From Microbotryum silenes-acaulis (taxonomy: Eukaryota; Basidiomycota; Microbotryomycetes; Microbotryales; Microbotryaceae): a DNA stretch of 64,000 bases. The stretch is taken from assembly GCA_003665825.1 (NCBI GenBank), contig QPFY01000003.1, positions 1,922,001-1,986,000 on the forward strand, written 5' to 3'. Positions 54,172-64,000 of this stretch are shown here, one piece after another (position 1 is the stretch's first letter; each line of letters begins with the position of its first letter). A model generated the notes under the pieces. The model saw only the letters and a list, made by a program, of their open reading frames with translations. It did not search any database and was not told the origin of the DNA. The position numbers and the translations under genes were made by a program.

Positions 54172-54923
54172 TCACTCGAACCCAGCCTTGAATGCCCTCC
54201 TGCCCCCCTTGACATCCTTCCTCTGCTTCTTCACCTTGAGCATCTTGCTCCTCTCCCTCCTCTCCAAAGCCTTGACCCTCTCCTGCTGTTCCTCGGACGT
54301 ATTCCCCTTTAAACCGACTCGCGCAGCTTCTAGAATCAAATCCTTGATCCTCTTGATCCCCAATTCGACGTTCTGAGCTTGTGAACGCGTATTCGAACTG
54401 GAGAGCAAGAGGCCCGATGGGGTGGTGGAGACGTAAGAGGGGGAATCGAGTAGGGTAGGTAAGAGGTAAGAGGGTAGCCAAGGTGGAGGAGGGGATAGGC
54501 AGAGGCGGAGATGCGCTTTCGTAGAGAGCTTGTTGACGTTTTGTCCGCCCGGGCCGGACGAACGTGAGAAGCTGATTAGGAGGGAGTCTGTGTGGGGGAG
54601 GGGTGCAGCGACGTTGGGTGAGTAACGAGAGGGGGGGAGGTGGGCACAGCATTAAAGTTACCTTTGGGGAAGGCGGAGAGTGGCGCGGAGGAGAAACGGG
54701 CGATCCATTCTCGTGCGTGGGTCATGTCTTGTGGGGTCGAGAGGGAGGAGGGGAGCGCCCCAAGTGAGCTCCGGGCGCTGCTGTTACGCCGAGCTGAGGA
54801 GGTCGACACCGTCCGCCCTCGGGTCGAGCGGGCGAGAACACCAAGCCATGAGCTCGAGCTGGGAAAGTTGAAAGGGTGGGGACGCTGGCGGATGCAGAGG
54901 CGAGGTGGGAGCTTAAGTGACAT
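54172..54923 (-). CDS. Mitochondrial ICT1/Mrp-L58-type peptidyl-tRNA hydrolase (RF-1 domain)
   Basis: Start at 54923 (MSLKLPPRLCIRQRPHPFNF), followed by an Arg/Ser-rich, acid-free N-terminus typical of a mitochondrial presequence (ARSTRGRTVSTSSARRNSSA). One intron (about 54585-54655) separates APLSAFPKG from DSLLISFSRSSGPGGQNVNK, which contains the GGQ motif that triggers peptidyl-tRNA hydrolysis. The C-terminus is the basic tail RRERSKMLKVKKQRKDVKGG, characteristic of ribosome-rescue factors of the ICT1/ArfB group, without the codon-recognition domain of full release factors. About 225-230 residues. Confidence 0.9.
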
Positions 54924-55144
54924 CGCTGGCGGAGGGACGAGCGAACGAGGAGGAGCCCCTGGAGCTGGACCCGACGCCGACGTAAGGGGCCAAGAAAGAC
55001 CTGACCTGCGACGGGCTGCGACAGCTGGCGACGCCTCAAAGCAGCGCAGAGGCGCAGAGCAGCGCAGCCGGCGACAACGAGCAGCGAGTCGCGCCTCCAC
55101 TTTGCGCGTTGGTCTTCCTCCCCGACTCAGCCACCCCGCACACC
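54924..55144. promoter_or_regulatory. Short bidirectional promoter of ICT1-type gene and BUB3
   Basis: The two start codons are only 221 bp apart and diverge, so the two genes probably share promoter elements. The spacer has GCAGCGCAGAGGCGCAGAGCA-like GC-rich repeats (about 55030-55070). Confidence 0.5.
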
Positions 55145-56572
55145 ATGTCCCAAGGCACGCCAAACACCTCACCCTCTCACCTCTCTCCAGCGCTGACCCT
55201 GTCTACTCTCTCTCTCTCTACCCTCACAGAAATCGTACTGCCGCCTTACGCGGACTCTGTATCGTCACTCGCGTTCCACCCGACCGACTCGAACTTGCTC
55301 ATCGCCGGTTCCTGGGATGCTGTACGTTCCCATCTTGACCGACTTGACCCGCCTTATATCCTGACTGACTCCCCCCCCCCCCCTCCCCCCATCGCTTACG
55401 CTCTTCGCGAACGTGTTCGGTTCAGCGAGTACACTTACACGACCTCACCAACCCTACCGTACCTAAATCGCTCCCTACCCAAGGCGCGATTCTCGACGTA
55501 ACTTGGTCACCCGATTCCAATACCAAGATCTATTATGCTGGACTCGCAGGTCAAGTTAGATCGTGAGTCTCGTGAGCGAGTGGGAGAGGGGAGAGGGGAG
55601 AGGGTAGGGAACGCTGATCGAGTGGTCGATTGGATAGGGTCGATTTCGAAACGGGCTTGGATCAATTGGTTTGCACTCATGAACAACCTGTTAAATGCGT
55701 CGAGTATTCGGATCAATTGAGTCAGTTGGAGTTGGTGGAGGGGGGGACAGGGAATCGTTTTCGGAATTGAATTGGGAAATTGATCAAAGTTACTCTCTCT
55801 CTCTCTCTCTCTTCAGACGCCGTCATCTCCGCTTCGTGGGACAAGACACTTCGCATCACTTCCACGACCACTTCCATCAATCTACCCATCGCTGATAAAG
55901 CCTATTGTCTGGCACTTTCCCCGACCAAACTCGTCATCGCCATGGCGGGAAGGCGCGTGTGGATTTACGAATTGAACACTTTGAAAGAGGCATTGCTGAA
56001 GGGAACCAAGGGGGAACAAGTGGAAGTTTGGCAGAAGAGGGAGAGCAGTTTAAAGTTCATGACGAGGGCTTTGAAATGCATGCCTAATGATGAAGGCCAG
56101 TCCAAATTCTCTCTCCTAAACCCCCCCGAATCATTAGTATTGCGCATCACAACTGATGTGGGAACCTTTTGCAGGTTACGTCACCACTTCGATCGAAGGT
56201 CGAGTAGCAGTAGAATTTTTCGACCCTTCACCTAACGTTCAAGCTAAAAAATACGCGTTCAAATGTCATCGCCAAGTCATAGACGGCGTCGATACCGTTT
56301 ACCCCGTGCAAGGTCTAGCGTTCAATTCGGTTCATGGAACTTTCGTCACTGGCGGAGGAGACGGGACCGTTTCGATTTGGGATCCCGTTGCGAAGAAGAG
56401 GTTGAAGCAATGGCCTAAATTTAGGGCTGGAGTCGTAGGGTGCGAGTTTAGTAGGGACGGTAGGAGGTTGGCAGTTGGTTGGAGCTCGGACGATTTGGCT
56501 GATGTCGTTGGCGTTCATGGGGTTAGTGTGAGGGAGGTGGGGGAAGATGCGAAGGGGAAAGGAACGAAGTAA
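55145..56572 (+). CDS. BUB3: Mitotic checkpoint WD40 protein Bub3
   Basis: Start at 55145 (MSQGTPNTSPSHLSP). Five exons contain WD40 repeats: VSSLAFHPTDSNLLIAGSWD, then VTWSPDSNTKIYYAGLAGQV, DAVISASWDKTLRI, and the Bub3-specific block YVTTSIEGRVAVEFFD...KYAFKCHR with VYPVQGLAFNSVHGTFVTGG and DGTVSIWDPVAKKRL. This block distinguishes Bub3 from the related Rae1/Gle2. Bub3 recruits Bub1 and BubR1/Mad3 to phosphorylated Spc7/KNL1 at kinetochores. An intron near 55373 has a C-run and another near 55797 has (CT)n just before its acceptor. Confidence 0.95.
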
Positions 56573-56895
56573 GGCCCGTTTTAGGATGCGCGGTCTGGAT
56601 GTAATTTTAGTTCCTGTATGCACGGTTGAAACGGTACTCTTTTGAGAGAGGCATAAACACAGTTTTCTCAAATGGTACAAAAGGTAACCCTCGGCTAGTC
56701 CACGGTCTGATCTCGAGAAGAAGAAAAAAGGCAGGGGTCGTTTCCAAAACCCCCGGCAGGGGGAAAGGGGGTATAATGACCCAAGAATCATAAAAGCAGA
56801 GAACCTCACACCACCACCAACAAAACAAAAAACAAAAACAAAAACATGCGTCACCCACGCGCAAAGGTAGTGCAAGTTCCGGTTCGTCCCTTTCC

Positions 56896-58333
56896 TCATC
56901 CCTTGCAAAACACTTCCCTCCCACACGCTTTGAATAATTTCTCCGCCTTACTTAACGTCTTGCCCGATACACCGGTATTGTACAACTTTTGATAAGCGGA
57001 CCAGGAAAGATTGTAGAAACTCATTGGGCTTGAAGGGAGTTGGACTTGGGTTTGAGGGGAAAGGCAGGCTAAAGAAGAGAGCGTCGGTGGAGAGGATGAA
57101 GGTTGGGGTAGTGGTGGTCCGGCGCGGTTGGGTTTGGAAAGGGGGTAGCGGGAGTGGTGTTGAAGGAGATGATGGAGTAGATGGAGACGACGTTGGTGAG
57201 CCCAGGTCGTGCGTAGATGCGCGAGTTGGGAATGAAGGATGTGAGTTGTCCATGATGTGCATGGACGAGGTTTGATTTGAGTAGTATTGGGTTGGGGGAC
57301 GGGGTTGGAGAAGAGCTCTGATGCGGAAGAGCGGGAGGGAATAGGGGGTCGTGTCGACGCTAGCTCGGCGCGCGCGAGGTGGGAACGGTTCGAGTCGAAG
57401 TACGAGGAGACGTGGGAGGTGGGGGGAACGGGTGGAAGCGCGGCTTTAGGGTGTGCACGAGTTCGGATAGCTGCTGGGGAGGATTGCTTCCCCGTGGTCG
57501 TCGCCGTTGCGGCTCGTTTCGTCGGCGCTTGGTACGCGGTCGATTTCTGCCCGCCAGCGGAAAGAGATTTCGACAAAGCGGGCCGCAAAGGATCAGAACC
57601 TTTTGGAACGGCCTCGATCAAGTTAGTTGAGGGCCTAATCGCCCCTTTTGAAGGCGGTGTAGACACATTTCGAGTAGACGATTGAGCTGTCGTGGAAGGG
57701 GTAGACTTGCGTCGAGAACGAGACCTCGCGCGACGGCGGCGTCTCGCGGCAGTGATGGCGTGGTGGGAACGCGGGTCAGAACGAGCATGCTCGGTTCGAG
57801 GTGCTGATGCCCGAGGGGTAAATGGAGTAAATTTGGACGTGTTGATAGTCGATGTTGATGACCTGGCTTTCGGAGCGAGCGTTGCGGTGCGTTCGAGCAC
57901 CTGAAAAGAAACCATTGAAAAGACAGAGTCAGGTTTCGCTTCCCCGAATTCCAGACACCGAGGCGAGAAGAATTTCACTAACCCGCTTCTTGAACACCCA
58001 CCTCCCATTGGCCCATACCAGCCTTGCATCGCCATCGATCCTTTCCTCAATGGTTTTATGCTGTTGAGACTCCAGGATGGAAGATCGGGGGTGCATTGGT
58101 GGGCGTGCGTAGAGGGGAGAGGGGGAGGTGTGGAAATGTCGGCGAGGGTGGAATGGACGGTAGAGGGGGGTAAAGAAGGGGAGGGCTTTGAGAGGGGTAT
58201 TGCGGTTGGGTGTAAAATAGGTGCTGCGAGACACGAGAAGGGATGGGAGGGGCAGCTTGAAGGGGTTTGATTGAATCTCTGGGGTTGTAGGGACGAGCGC
58301 GCGGAGAAAGGTACGCAGGAGGGGGAGCGACAT
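56896..58333 (-). CDS. Hypothetical protein, possibly mitochondrial
   Basis: Start at 58333 (MSLPLLRTFLRALVPTTPEI). The N-terminal 80 residues are Arg/Ser/Pro-rich and acid-poor (FHPRRHFHTSPSPLYARPP), consistent with a mitochondrial presequence, followed by EERIDGDARLVWANGRWVF. One intron (about 57902-57980) leads to a long basic disordered region. The terminal segment SFYNLSWSAYQKLYNTGVSG followed by KTLSKAEKLFKACGREVFC is the only part that looks folded. The middle 57000-57260 reads plausibly in two frames, so an additional intron may exist there. No family is recognised. Confidence 0.5.
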
Positions 58334-59225
58334 AATAATTTGCTTGGGGGGTGGTGTTGATTTAATGAGAAGTGATGTGGACGTCGTTGTTGAAGTGGGG
58401 TATACCGACCAGCGATTGGGAGAGCCCGATAGAAGAGCTGGGGAAAGATCAGGTCAGTGAAGGGAAAACGAGTGAAGACCACCCGCCGAACCCCCTTTCA
58501 AGGGGAAGGGGGACGTTTCATCTTCGTGCACGCGCCGCCTGCGCTAGGCCGCCGCGCTCGGACTCGGAGCGACGGGCGAGAATCACGTCAATCACCCTTG
58601 AGCGGTCCCTTTCTTCTTCCCTGGAGGTCAAGCTGAGAGTAAGGCGAGACGTCGCCTCTACCCCCTCGAGTGGACCGTGCGCGTTTACGGAGTCGCGCAA
58701 GTGTTGGACGATGAAACAAGGGGAAATGGGGGCTTGAGCGCGCGCAGGTTTGACAGGATTGACGGTGTTGACAGAGAGGTAGCCGAGTCGAGTACATCGA
58801 TCGGATGTTAGGAACACGTCGTGAGAGTATCCGCAGTTACCCTTTTTTCCGATGTGACGAGAGAAAAATAGTGACTCTTGTCTCCGAATGCTCGTCGTCT
58901 CCTCAACGCGCTCTACGGGACCCCTTTGTCAACCTCACCCTGGCGCTCCGAGCACCGATCCGCTCTCCGACGCTCGATGCTTCCCTTCGATTCACTCGAG
59001 TGTGCTCCCCAGAGCGTTGACCCAGGCATGGAATTAAGCTATCTTATTGATCGGGATCCAAGTTGCGTAGATTACAACAATATGCGAGGAAAGGGAACGA
59101 AGAGCAAAGTTACAAAAATGCGTGGAGGCGACGAGGGGCGCGATCGAGCAGCAGCGACTGGGGACCCTTTTCGCCAAAAACCGATAACGAAAGTATGCTG
59201 AAGCCTCGATCCGGGGGCTGTGGGC
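58334..59225. other. Intergenic region
   Basis: It lies between the start of the hypothetical gene and the stop of the SNARE gene, both on the minus strand. No coding or RNA gene is recognised on either strand. Confidence 0.45.
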
Positions 59226-60526
59226 TCAGAGGAAGATTATGATGAAGAGCAGTATCGAAAGGACGATGATGAGGCCAAAGACGGCCCAGGAGGAGGGGGA
59301 ACCTGAACGTGCGGGATTCAGAACGAAGGCGATTAGTCTACTCCCCTCCACTGGGCTTTAATCATGACATTCGTGCTTGGACCTACTCTTATTCGCCTTG
59401 ATGAACCGATCCATCTTCCTCTGCGCCCTTTCAAGCCTCGTCCCCGTCGCGTCGACCTGTCGATCCAGTTCGTCCAACATGCTATGTAAGAGCCCCGAGC
59501 GCACTTGTATCAGTTTCAGAGGTTGTGAGCTAGGTGTCGGTACGAGGTACCGGGTTTACTTACGCGTTCTGGTCATAGACTTCTTGTCCCATCGTCCAGG
59601 CTTGGGAGCGCAATTGTTCAACGGTGCCCGAGATCGAGGTCAGGGTTTGGTCTTGTTGTTCGATGAGAAGCTGGAACGCAGCTTCGATCAATACCGCGAT
59701 AGAAGTGATCCCCCCCACCTGACCATTATGGATCCTACTCACGGATTGATGCTGCGTCTCGAAATCGGCGTTCGGGTCCGAATCTTCCCCATTTGGAGCT
59801 GCGTCGTATGGCGTATCGCGGTAAGGTGTGCTTGTGTACGGTCTTGCGGAGGACAATAAGGGATTGAGTATTGTGGTTTGAGGCTTTTGGGATCGGGATC
59901 GGGATCGGGATCGGGAGGATTGCTGTGGGTGAGAGAACGTCAGGGACTGATGTGGTCGAGAACTCGGAGAGAGTAGGACGCACGTTGGGGGATGCTCCGT
60001 TCGATGTGGCGAGTTGTTTTCTTGCGGTCTAAAACGAAATTTTACCCAAACTCAGTTCTGTGCATGCTCGCTGTATCGACAGCGTATCGTATCAGCAGAA
60101 CTGACCTTCATCTCCGCCTTGACCCTCTCTACGAACCTCCTCCTCTGATCCAACACTGCTGTGCTCAAACCTAATCGACTACTCATCACCGGATCACGCT
60201 CGACCAGATCGAGCGCCTCTTGTAACTCTTCGACGTCGTTGTCGAGCGCGGAGAGGAGCGCTAGCAGTTCCGAGTGCGCGTACGAGAGGTCTTCCGGAGT
60301 CGTTGACGGGGTGCGCAGCAGGCGGGCGTAGGACGATAGTAGGTTCGAGAGCTGTTGCAGTGAGTATTCGACTTCGCTGTTGATCAGGAGGGGAGAGTGG
60401 GGGGTCAGTTCGGGAAAGGTGAGGAGCAGGCGGGGGAGTCGGACAGGTGAAGCATAACAGAGCATAACAGAGCGTGCGCACTGGGCCTTGTACTTACGAC
60501 GTGACTTCATCGTACGGATCGTCCAT
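59226..60526 (-). CDS. Tlg1/syntaxin-6-type t-SNARE
   Basis: Start at 60526 (MDDPYDEV...SEVEYSLQQL), the classical opening of the syntaxin-6 N-terminal three-helix domain, with DLSYAHSELLALLSALDNDV and LDLVERDPVMSSRLGLS. A central linker includes an RSRSRSRS-like stretch encoded by a (GATCGG)n repeat at 59890-59915. The Qc-SNARE motif reads LLIEQQDQTLTSISGTVEQL then GQEVYDQN, and continues across an intron with MLDELDRQVDATGTRLERAQ. The C-terminal anchor is SWAVFGLIIVLSILLFIIIF. The protein mediates endosome-to-Golgi fusion in the trans-Golgi network. The stop is at 59226-59228. Confidence 0.92.
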
Positions 60527-61019
60527 CGTGACAGGTTGGGGAGGCGAGGCGCAGTCGGCGCTAGTTGGATGAGAAGGAGTCGCTCGGGTTGAAACGTTGA
60601 GGTGGTGCCAGTCTGTGCCAGTTGACGACGCGCCCCAGCTGACCGCCGCTGACCGAGCCGGTTCGTTGACGAGGCCCGAGCGCATGCAACTCGACCTCGC
60701 ATTCCCTTCTTCTCATGTGAGCGTCTTGGCGAGATTTCTGACAAAGAAAAATAAACTATAATAAGATAAAATAAACCCCAAAGTCCCAAAATACGGCCAC
60801 GAGTTCGGTCTCACTAAAGCCCGATTTCGAGACCACGAGGTAATACTGAGGTAATAGTTTTGGGGCCGAGCCTCAACGCGCGCGCGCGTGCTCGCTCCTC
60901 TTTTTCTCCCGCACTCCCCACAACATCCCACAAGCAACCCGTGCATGTGGCGTCGCTTCACCTCTTTACGCCCCATCTCCACTTGCCCAATCGTCCCGCC
61001 CCACTTGACTCGGAACAGA
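60527..61019. promoter_or_regulatory. Divergent promoter of SNARE and DPP3 genes
   Basis: A 493-bp spacer with a (CG)n tract at about 60878-60890 and a pyrimidine-rich stretch just before the DPP3 start. No coding signal is convincing. Confidence 0.45.
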
Positions 61020-63793
61020 ATGGCTTCCACCTCAGCGCACGGCGATGCGCGCTTTCTCGCAGACCAGAAACCACCGGTGTGTTCGTTGGGCATCGGGAAG
61101 GCTTTTGAGGCTTTGACCAAACAAGAGAGTGAGTGAATGCGTTCTACCGTTTTTTGGGTGTGATCGTGCGACGAGAAGGGCCGTGGCGCCGCAGGAGGTG
61201 ACGCAGAGGCGAGTGTACAAGCCATGTGGGGTAACCACTTCAGCAGTCAGCTCTCGGACAGGCGAGCGAGTCAAAAAAAAAACAAAAAAAAAACCCGAGA
61301 CTGAACCATTACACTCAACTTCTCACAGAACTCTACTCGCACCACCTCTCTCTCGCCTCGTGGGCAGGTGCAAGGATCATCATGGCCCAGACCTCCCCTC
61401 ATGCCGAACCCATCTTTGATCTTCTCATCGCGATGTTCTCCAGTCGCGAGGATCATGCCAAGTTGGCAGATTTGAACGCGATGAAGGACAAGAGTCAAGT
61501 CGGGGAACAGGAATGGGAGGACGTGTTGGCCTATTCGGCGCAGGTTAATTTTAGAGGTGAACAGCGGAGAGTGCCCTTCGAAAAGAGCTGACCCCTCTCG
61601 AGGCTCGAGAGCAGGTCCTCAGCAACTTGGCCCACTTCAAGAGCTTTGGTGGTACCAAGTTCGTCCCTCGCGTTGACGTCCAAGCGTTCGAAAAGGTCGT
61701 CACTGCCGCCGAGAGGAAGGAAGACGTGCAAGCTCTGTGGGAAAAGGTAAGCAGCAACGCAACGGCTTCCCAAAAAGGTGCGACCGTTGAGGAATCTTTG
61801 CCTTTTGAACTTTACAGACCAAGCAAGAGATCTACGCCCTCTCGCCCGTCTCCCAACTCGTCATCGGTAAACCCAGTGCGGGCCACTTGTCCAACTACTA
61901 CCCCTCCGACCCGGCCCCTTCGGACGAACACGTCGACGAGGTGCAAAACCTGTGCGACCAAAACGGAATCTCGACCCTCAACACGAGGTTGATCAAGATC
62001 TCGGACCAGGAACTGGTCTTGAAACTTGCGTCGACGACGCAGGACGTACCGAGTTCGTACCCTGCCGAATTGGAGAGCTCAAAGTTCGGCTTCAAGGTTC
62101 GCATCCAAGGCGGCGACTACGCCAGCTCCCTCGCCAAGGTCAACCAAGGCCTTCTCGACGCCGCCAAGTATGCCGGCGACGACAACAGGCGCAAGATGTT
62201 GCACGACTACGAGAACAGTTTCAGGACCGGAGATTTGGAAAAGCACAAGGATGGCTCGAGGAAGTGGGTCAAGGATCAGGGACCGGTCGTCGAGAGTTAT
62301 ATTGGGTTCATTGAAAGCTACGTCGATCCTTTTGGCGCGAGGGCCGAGTTTGAGGGCTTTGTCGCCGTCGTCAACAAGGAGGTGGGTCGTCGCTGAATAC
62401 TAGAAAGAACGTCGAATGCCTCCCAAAGCTGATGGAATCCTTTATTATCTTTATTCTACTTGCGCCTCATTTCCCACAGCAAAGCAAAAATTTCGCCATT
62501 CTCGTCGACAAGGCGCCTCATTTGATCCAAGACCTCCCTTGGGGCAAGTCGTTCGAAGTCGATACCTTCCAAAGGCCCGACTTCACCGCCCTCGAGATCC
62601 TCTCCTTCGCGACCGGTGGTATCCCCGCCGGTATCAATATTCCGAATTATCATGATGTGAGGGAACAGGATGGCTTCAAGAATGTGTCGTTGGTTAATAT
62701 CTTGGCGGCCAAAGCCGCGGGCGAGGTGTTGACGTTTATTGCGCCCGAGGAGAGGGAGGGGTATGAAAAGTGGGTCGATCGCTGCTTTGAAGTGCAAGTT
62801 TGCAATCACGAGGTGAGTGTACGAGTGTTTGGTCAAAGGGAGTTAGCTATAGGGAAAAGCTGACGGATCTACTTCATCGTCTTGACGAACCCAGCTACTC
62901 GGTCACGGTACCGGTAAACTCTTCCAAGCTCGTCCCGACGGTTCGCTCAACTTTGATCGCGACACCCTCCTCAACCCACTGACGAACCAACCCATCGAAT
63001 CATGGTACCAACCCGGTGAGACGTACGGATCACGCATCGGGCCCGTCTCGAGCGCGATGGAAGAATGTCGCGCCGAAGCCGTAGCCCTCTACCTAGCGAG
63101 TCATCGTGAGATTCAAGAGATCTTTGAGATTACGGAACAAGTGGATAGGGAGGATTTGGTTTATTATACGTTCTTGAGTATGGCCAGGGCAGGCGTCAAG
63201 GCGCTCGAGTGGTACGATCCACAGACGGCCAGACATGGGCAGGCGCATATGGAGTGAGTTGGGTTGGGGTGCGGGATGTTGGCTTGAGCAGGAGACTGAT
63301 CGTTGTTCTTGTCCTTGTGCAGGGCTCGTCATGGGATCACCAATTGGTTGATCGAGCATGGTGTCGTCTCCCTCGAGAAGAAGCTCGACGCACAGGGGAA
63401 ACTCGTCGATGCGTACGCCAGGGTCAATCGTCAGGCGTGTCTCGAGCAGGGCAAGAAGGTCATGGGAGGTGGGTTCCACGACTCCTTCTCAAGCCGCAAT
63501 CGTTTGATGATAACTGAATCGTTTGGGATTTCTCCTTAGATCTGTTACTTCACCTCCAAATCCTTAAATCAACAGGCGATGGACCCGGTGCGACCGTCTT
63601 CTTCAAGAAACTCACCACCCCTTCAAAGGAATGGATCGACGAACTCAGGCCGTTGGTGTTGAGCAGCAAGTTGCCGAGGAAGATTTTCGTGCAGCCCAAT
63701 ACGGTCGTGGTAGAGAGCGGGGAGGTCGAACTGAGGGAGTACGAGGTTAGTTTGGAAGGTGTTATCAGGAGTTTTGTGGAGAGGCGGCTTTGA
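61020..63793 (+). CDS. Dipeptidyl peptidase III (peptidase family M49)
   Basis: Start ATG at 61020 (MASTSAHGDARFLADQKPPV). After introns come KLYSHHLSLASWAGARIIMA, then VSQLVIGKPSAGHLSNYYPS, WVKDQGPVVESYIGFIESYV, FATGGIPAGINIPNYHDVRE and, across a splice junction near 62812-62895, VCNHE|LLGHGTGKL, giving the zinc motif HELLGH. The second zinc motif is MEECRAEAVALYLA (about 63058). The C-terminus VELREYEVSLEGVIRSFVER runs to the stop at 63791-63793 without splicing. All M49 hallmarks are present; product about 700 residues. DPP III removes dipeptides from the N-termini of small peptides in the cytosol. At least seven short introns. Confidence 0.96.
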
Positions 63794-64000
63794 AAGAGTT
63801 GATTGGGGTAGGAGATTTGGGTCGTATGAAAGCGAAGAGGTTTGCAAGGCAAATTCAAGTGAAACGGGAAAAGTGAAAAGATGTTGATTCCAAAGAGATC
63901 GCAATTGGGCGATGGTGAAGGAGCCACGGTTCATATAAAAGATGGGAAGCAGAAAATGGACCATAAGGTAGGGAAGGAGGTGTAACCCAGAAGGACAACC
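63794..64000. other. Downstream region of DPP3
   Basis: Presumed 3' UTR and spacer at the window edge; nothing further is recognised. Confidence 0.4.

Noticed and set aside
59890..59915. A (GATCGG)n microsatellite as an independent repeat
   Set aside because: It lies in the linker coding region of the SNARE gene and encodes an Arg/Ser stretch in frame.
63768..63780. A last intron in DPP3 starting GTTAGT at about 63747
   Set aside because: The supposed intron would be only about 23 bp, and reading through gives EYEVSLEGVIRSFVERRL, which fits the family C-terminus.
1..64000. tRNA genes, CRISPR arrays or bacterial operons
   Set aside because: No tRNA-like B-box with matching stems, no spaced direct-repeat array and no operon organisation was seen; the window is clearly eukaryotic.

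Overview
This is a gene-rich, GC-rich eukaryotic window with short spliceosomal introns (about 50-100 nt, GT...AG), long Ser/Pro-rich disordered proteins and an abundance of Helitrons plus Copia and Gypsy retrotransposons. Together with the host proteins (pericentrin-like spindle pole protein, Smc1, Bub3, Tlg1-type SNARE, Dpp3) this points to a basidiomycete fungus. The Helitron/Copia-rich profile is reminiscent of Pucciniomycotina (Microbotryomycetes), but that lineage is an inference from style, not a database match.

Layout. (1) 1-6.5 kb is repeat territory: the 5' half of a decayed autonomous Helitron reading off the left edge, a doubtful small secreted-protein gene, and two short Helitrons of a second family, one inserted inside the other in opposite orientation. 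(2) 6.8-30.3 kb is a conserved host block: a pericentrin/Pcp1-like PACT-domain coiled-coil protein, two large Ser-rich proteins of unknown function, the cohesin subunit Smc1, a PHO13-type HAD phosphatase and a membrane-anchored hot-dog thioesterase-like protein. (3) 30.5-46 kb is a second mobile-element island: a third copy of the short Helitron butted head-to-head against a 5' fragment of the first Helitron family, a broken Gypsy element whose gag and RT are separated by a patch with a 43-nt piece of organellar-type small-subunit rRNA, a DDE (tnp2/CACTA-like) transposase split by a full-length Copia element with a clean 5-bp target duplication, a Copia RT segment replaced by an inverted segment of another Copia, and a large foldback element with perfect 329-bp arms. 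(4) 46.4-63.8 kb is a second host block: coactosin (ADF-H), a lysine-methyltransferase-like protein, SLX1 nuclease, a CFAP20 homologue, a mitochondrial ICT1/Mrp-L58-type release factor, BUB3, an unknown protein, a Tlg1/syntaxin-6 SNARE and dipeptidyl peptidase III.

Several host genes touch chromosome segregation and repair (Pcp1-like spindle pole, Smc1 cohesin, Bub3 checkpoint, Slx1 nuclease); this looks like coincidence of position, not an operon. The most notable points are two genes with extreme 5' exon structure (start codon split A|TG by an intron at 6848/6930, and a first coding exon consisting only of ATG at 46458-46460), the CFAP20 homologue in an apparently flagellum-less lineage, the nested Helitrons, the rRNA patch, the chimeric Copia and the foldback palindrome. 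Exon coordinates given as exact were checked for reading-frame continuity by hand; others are marked approximate.
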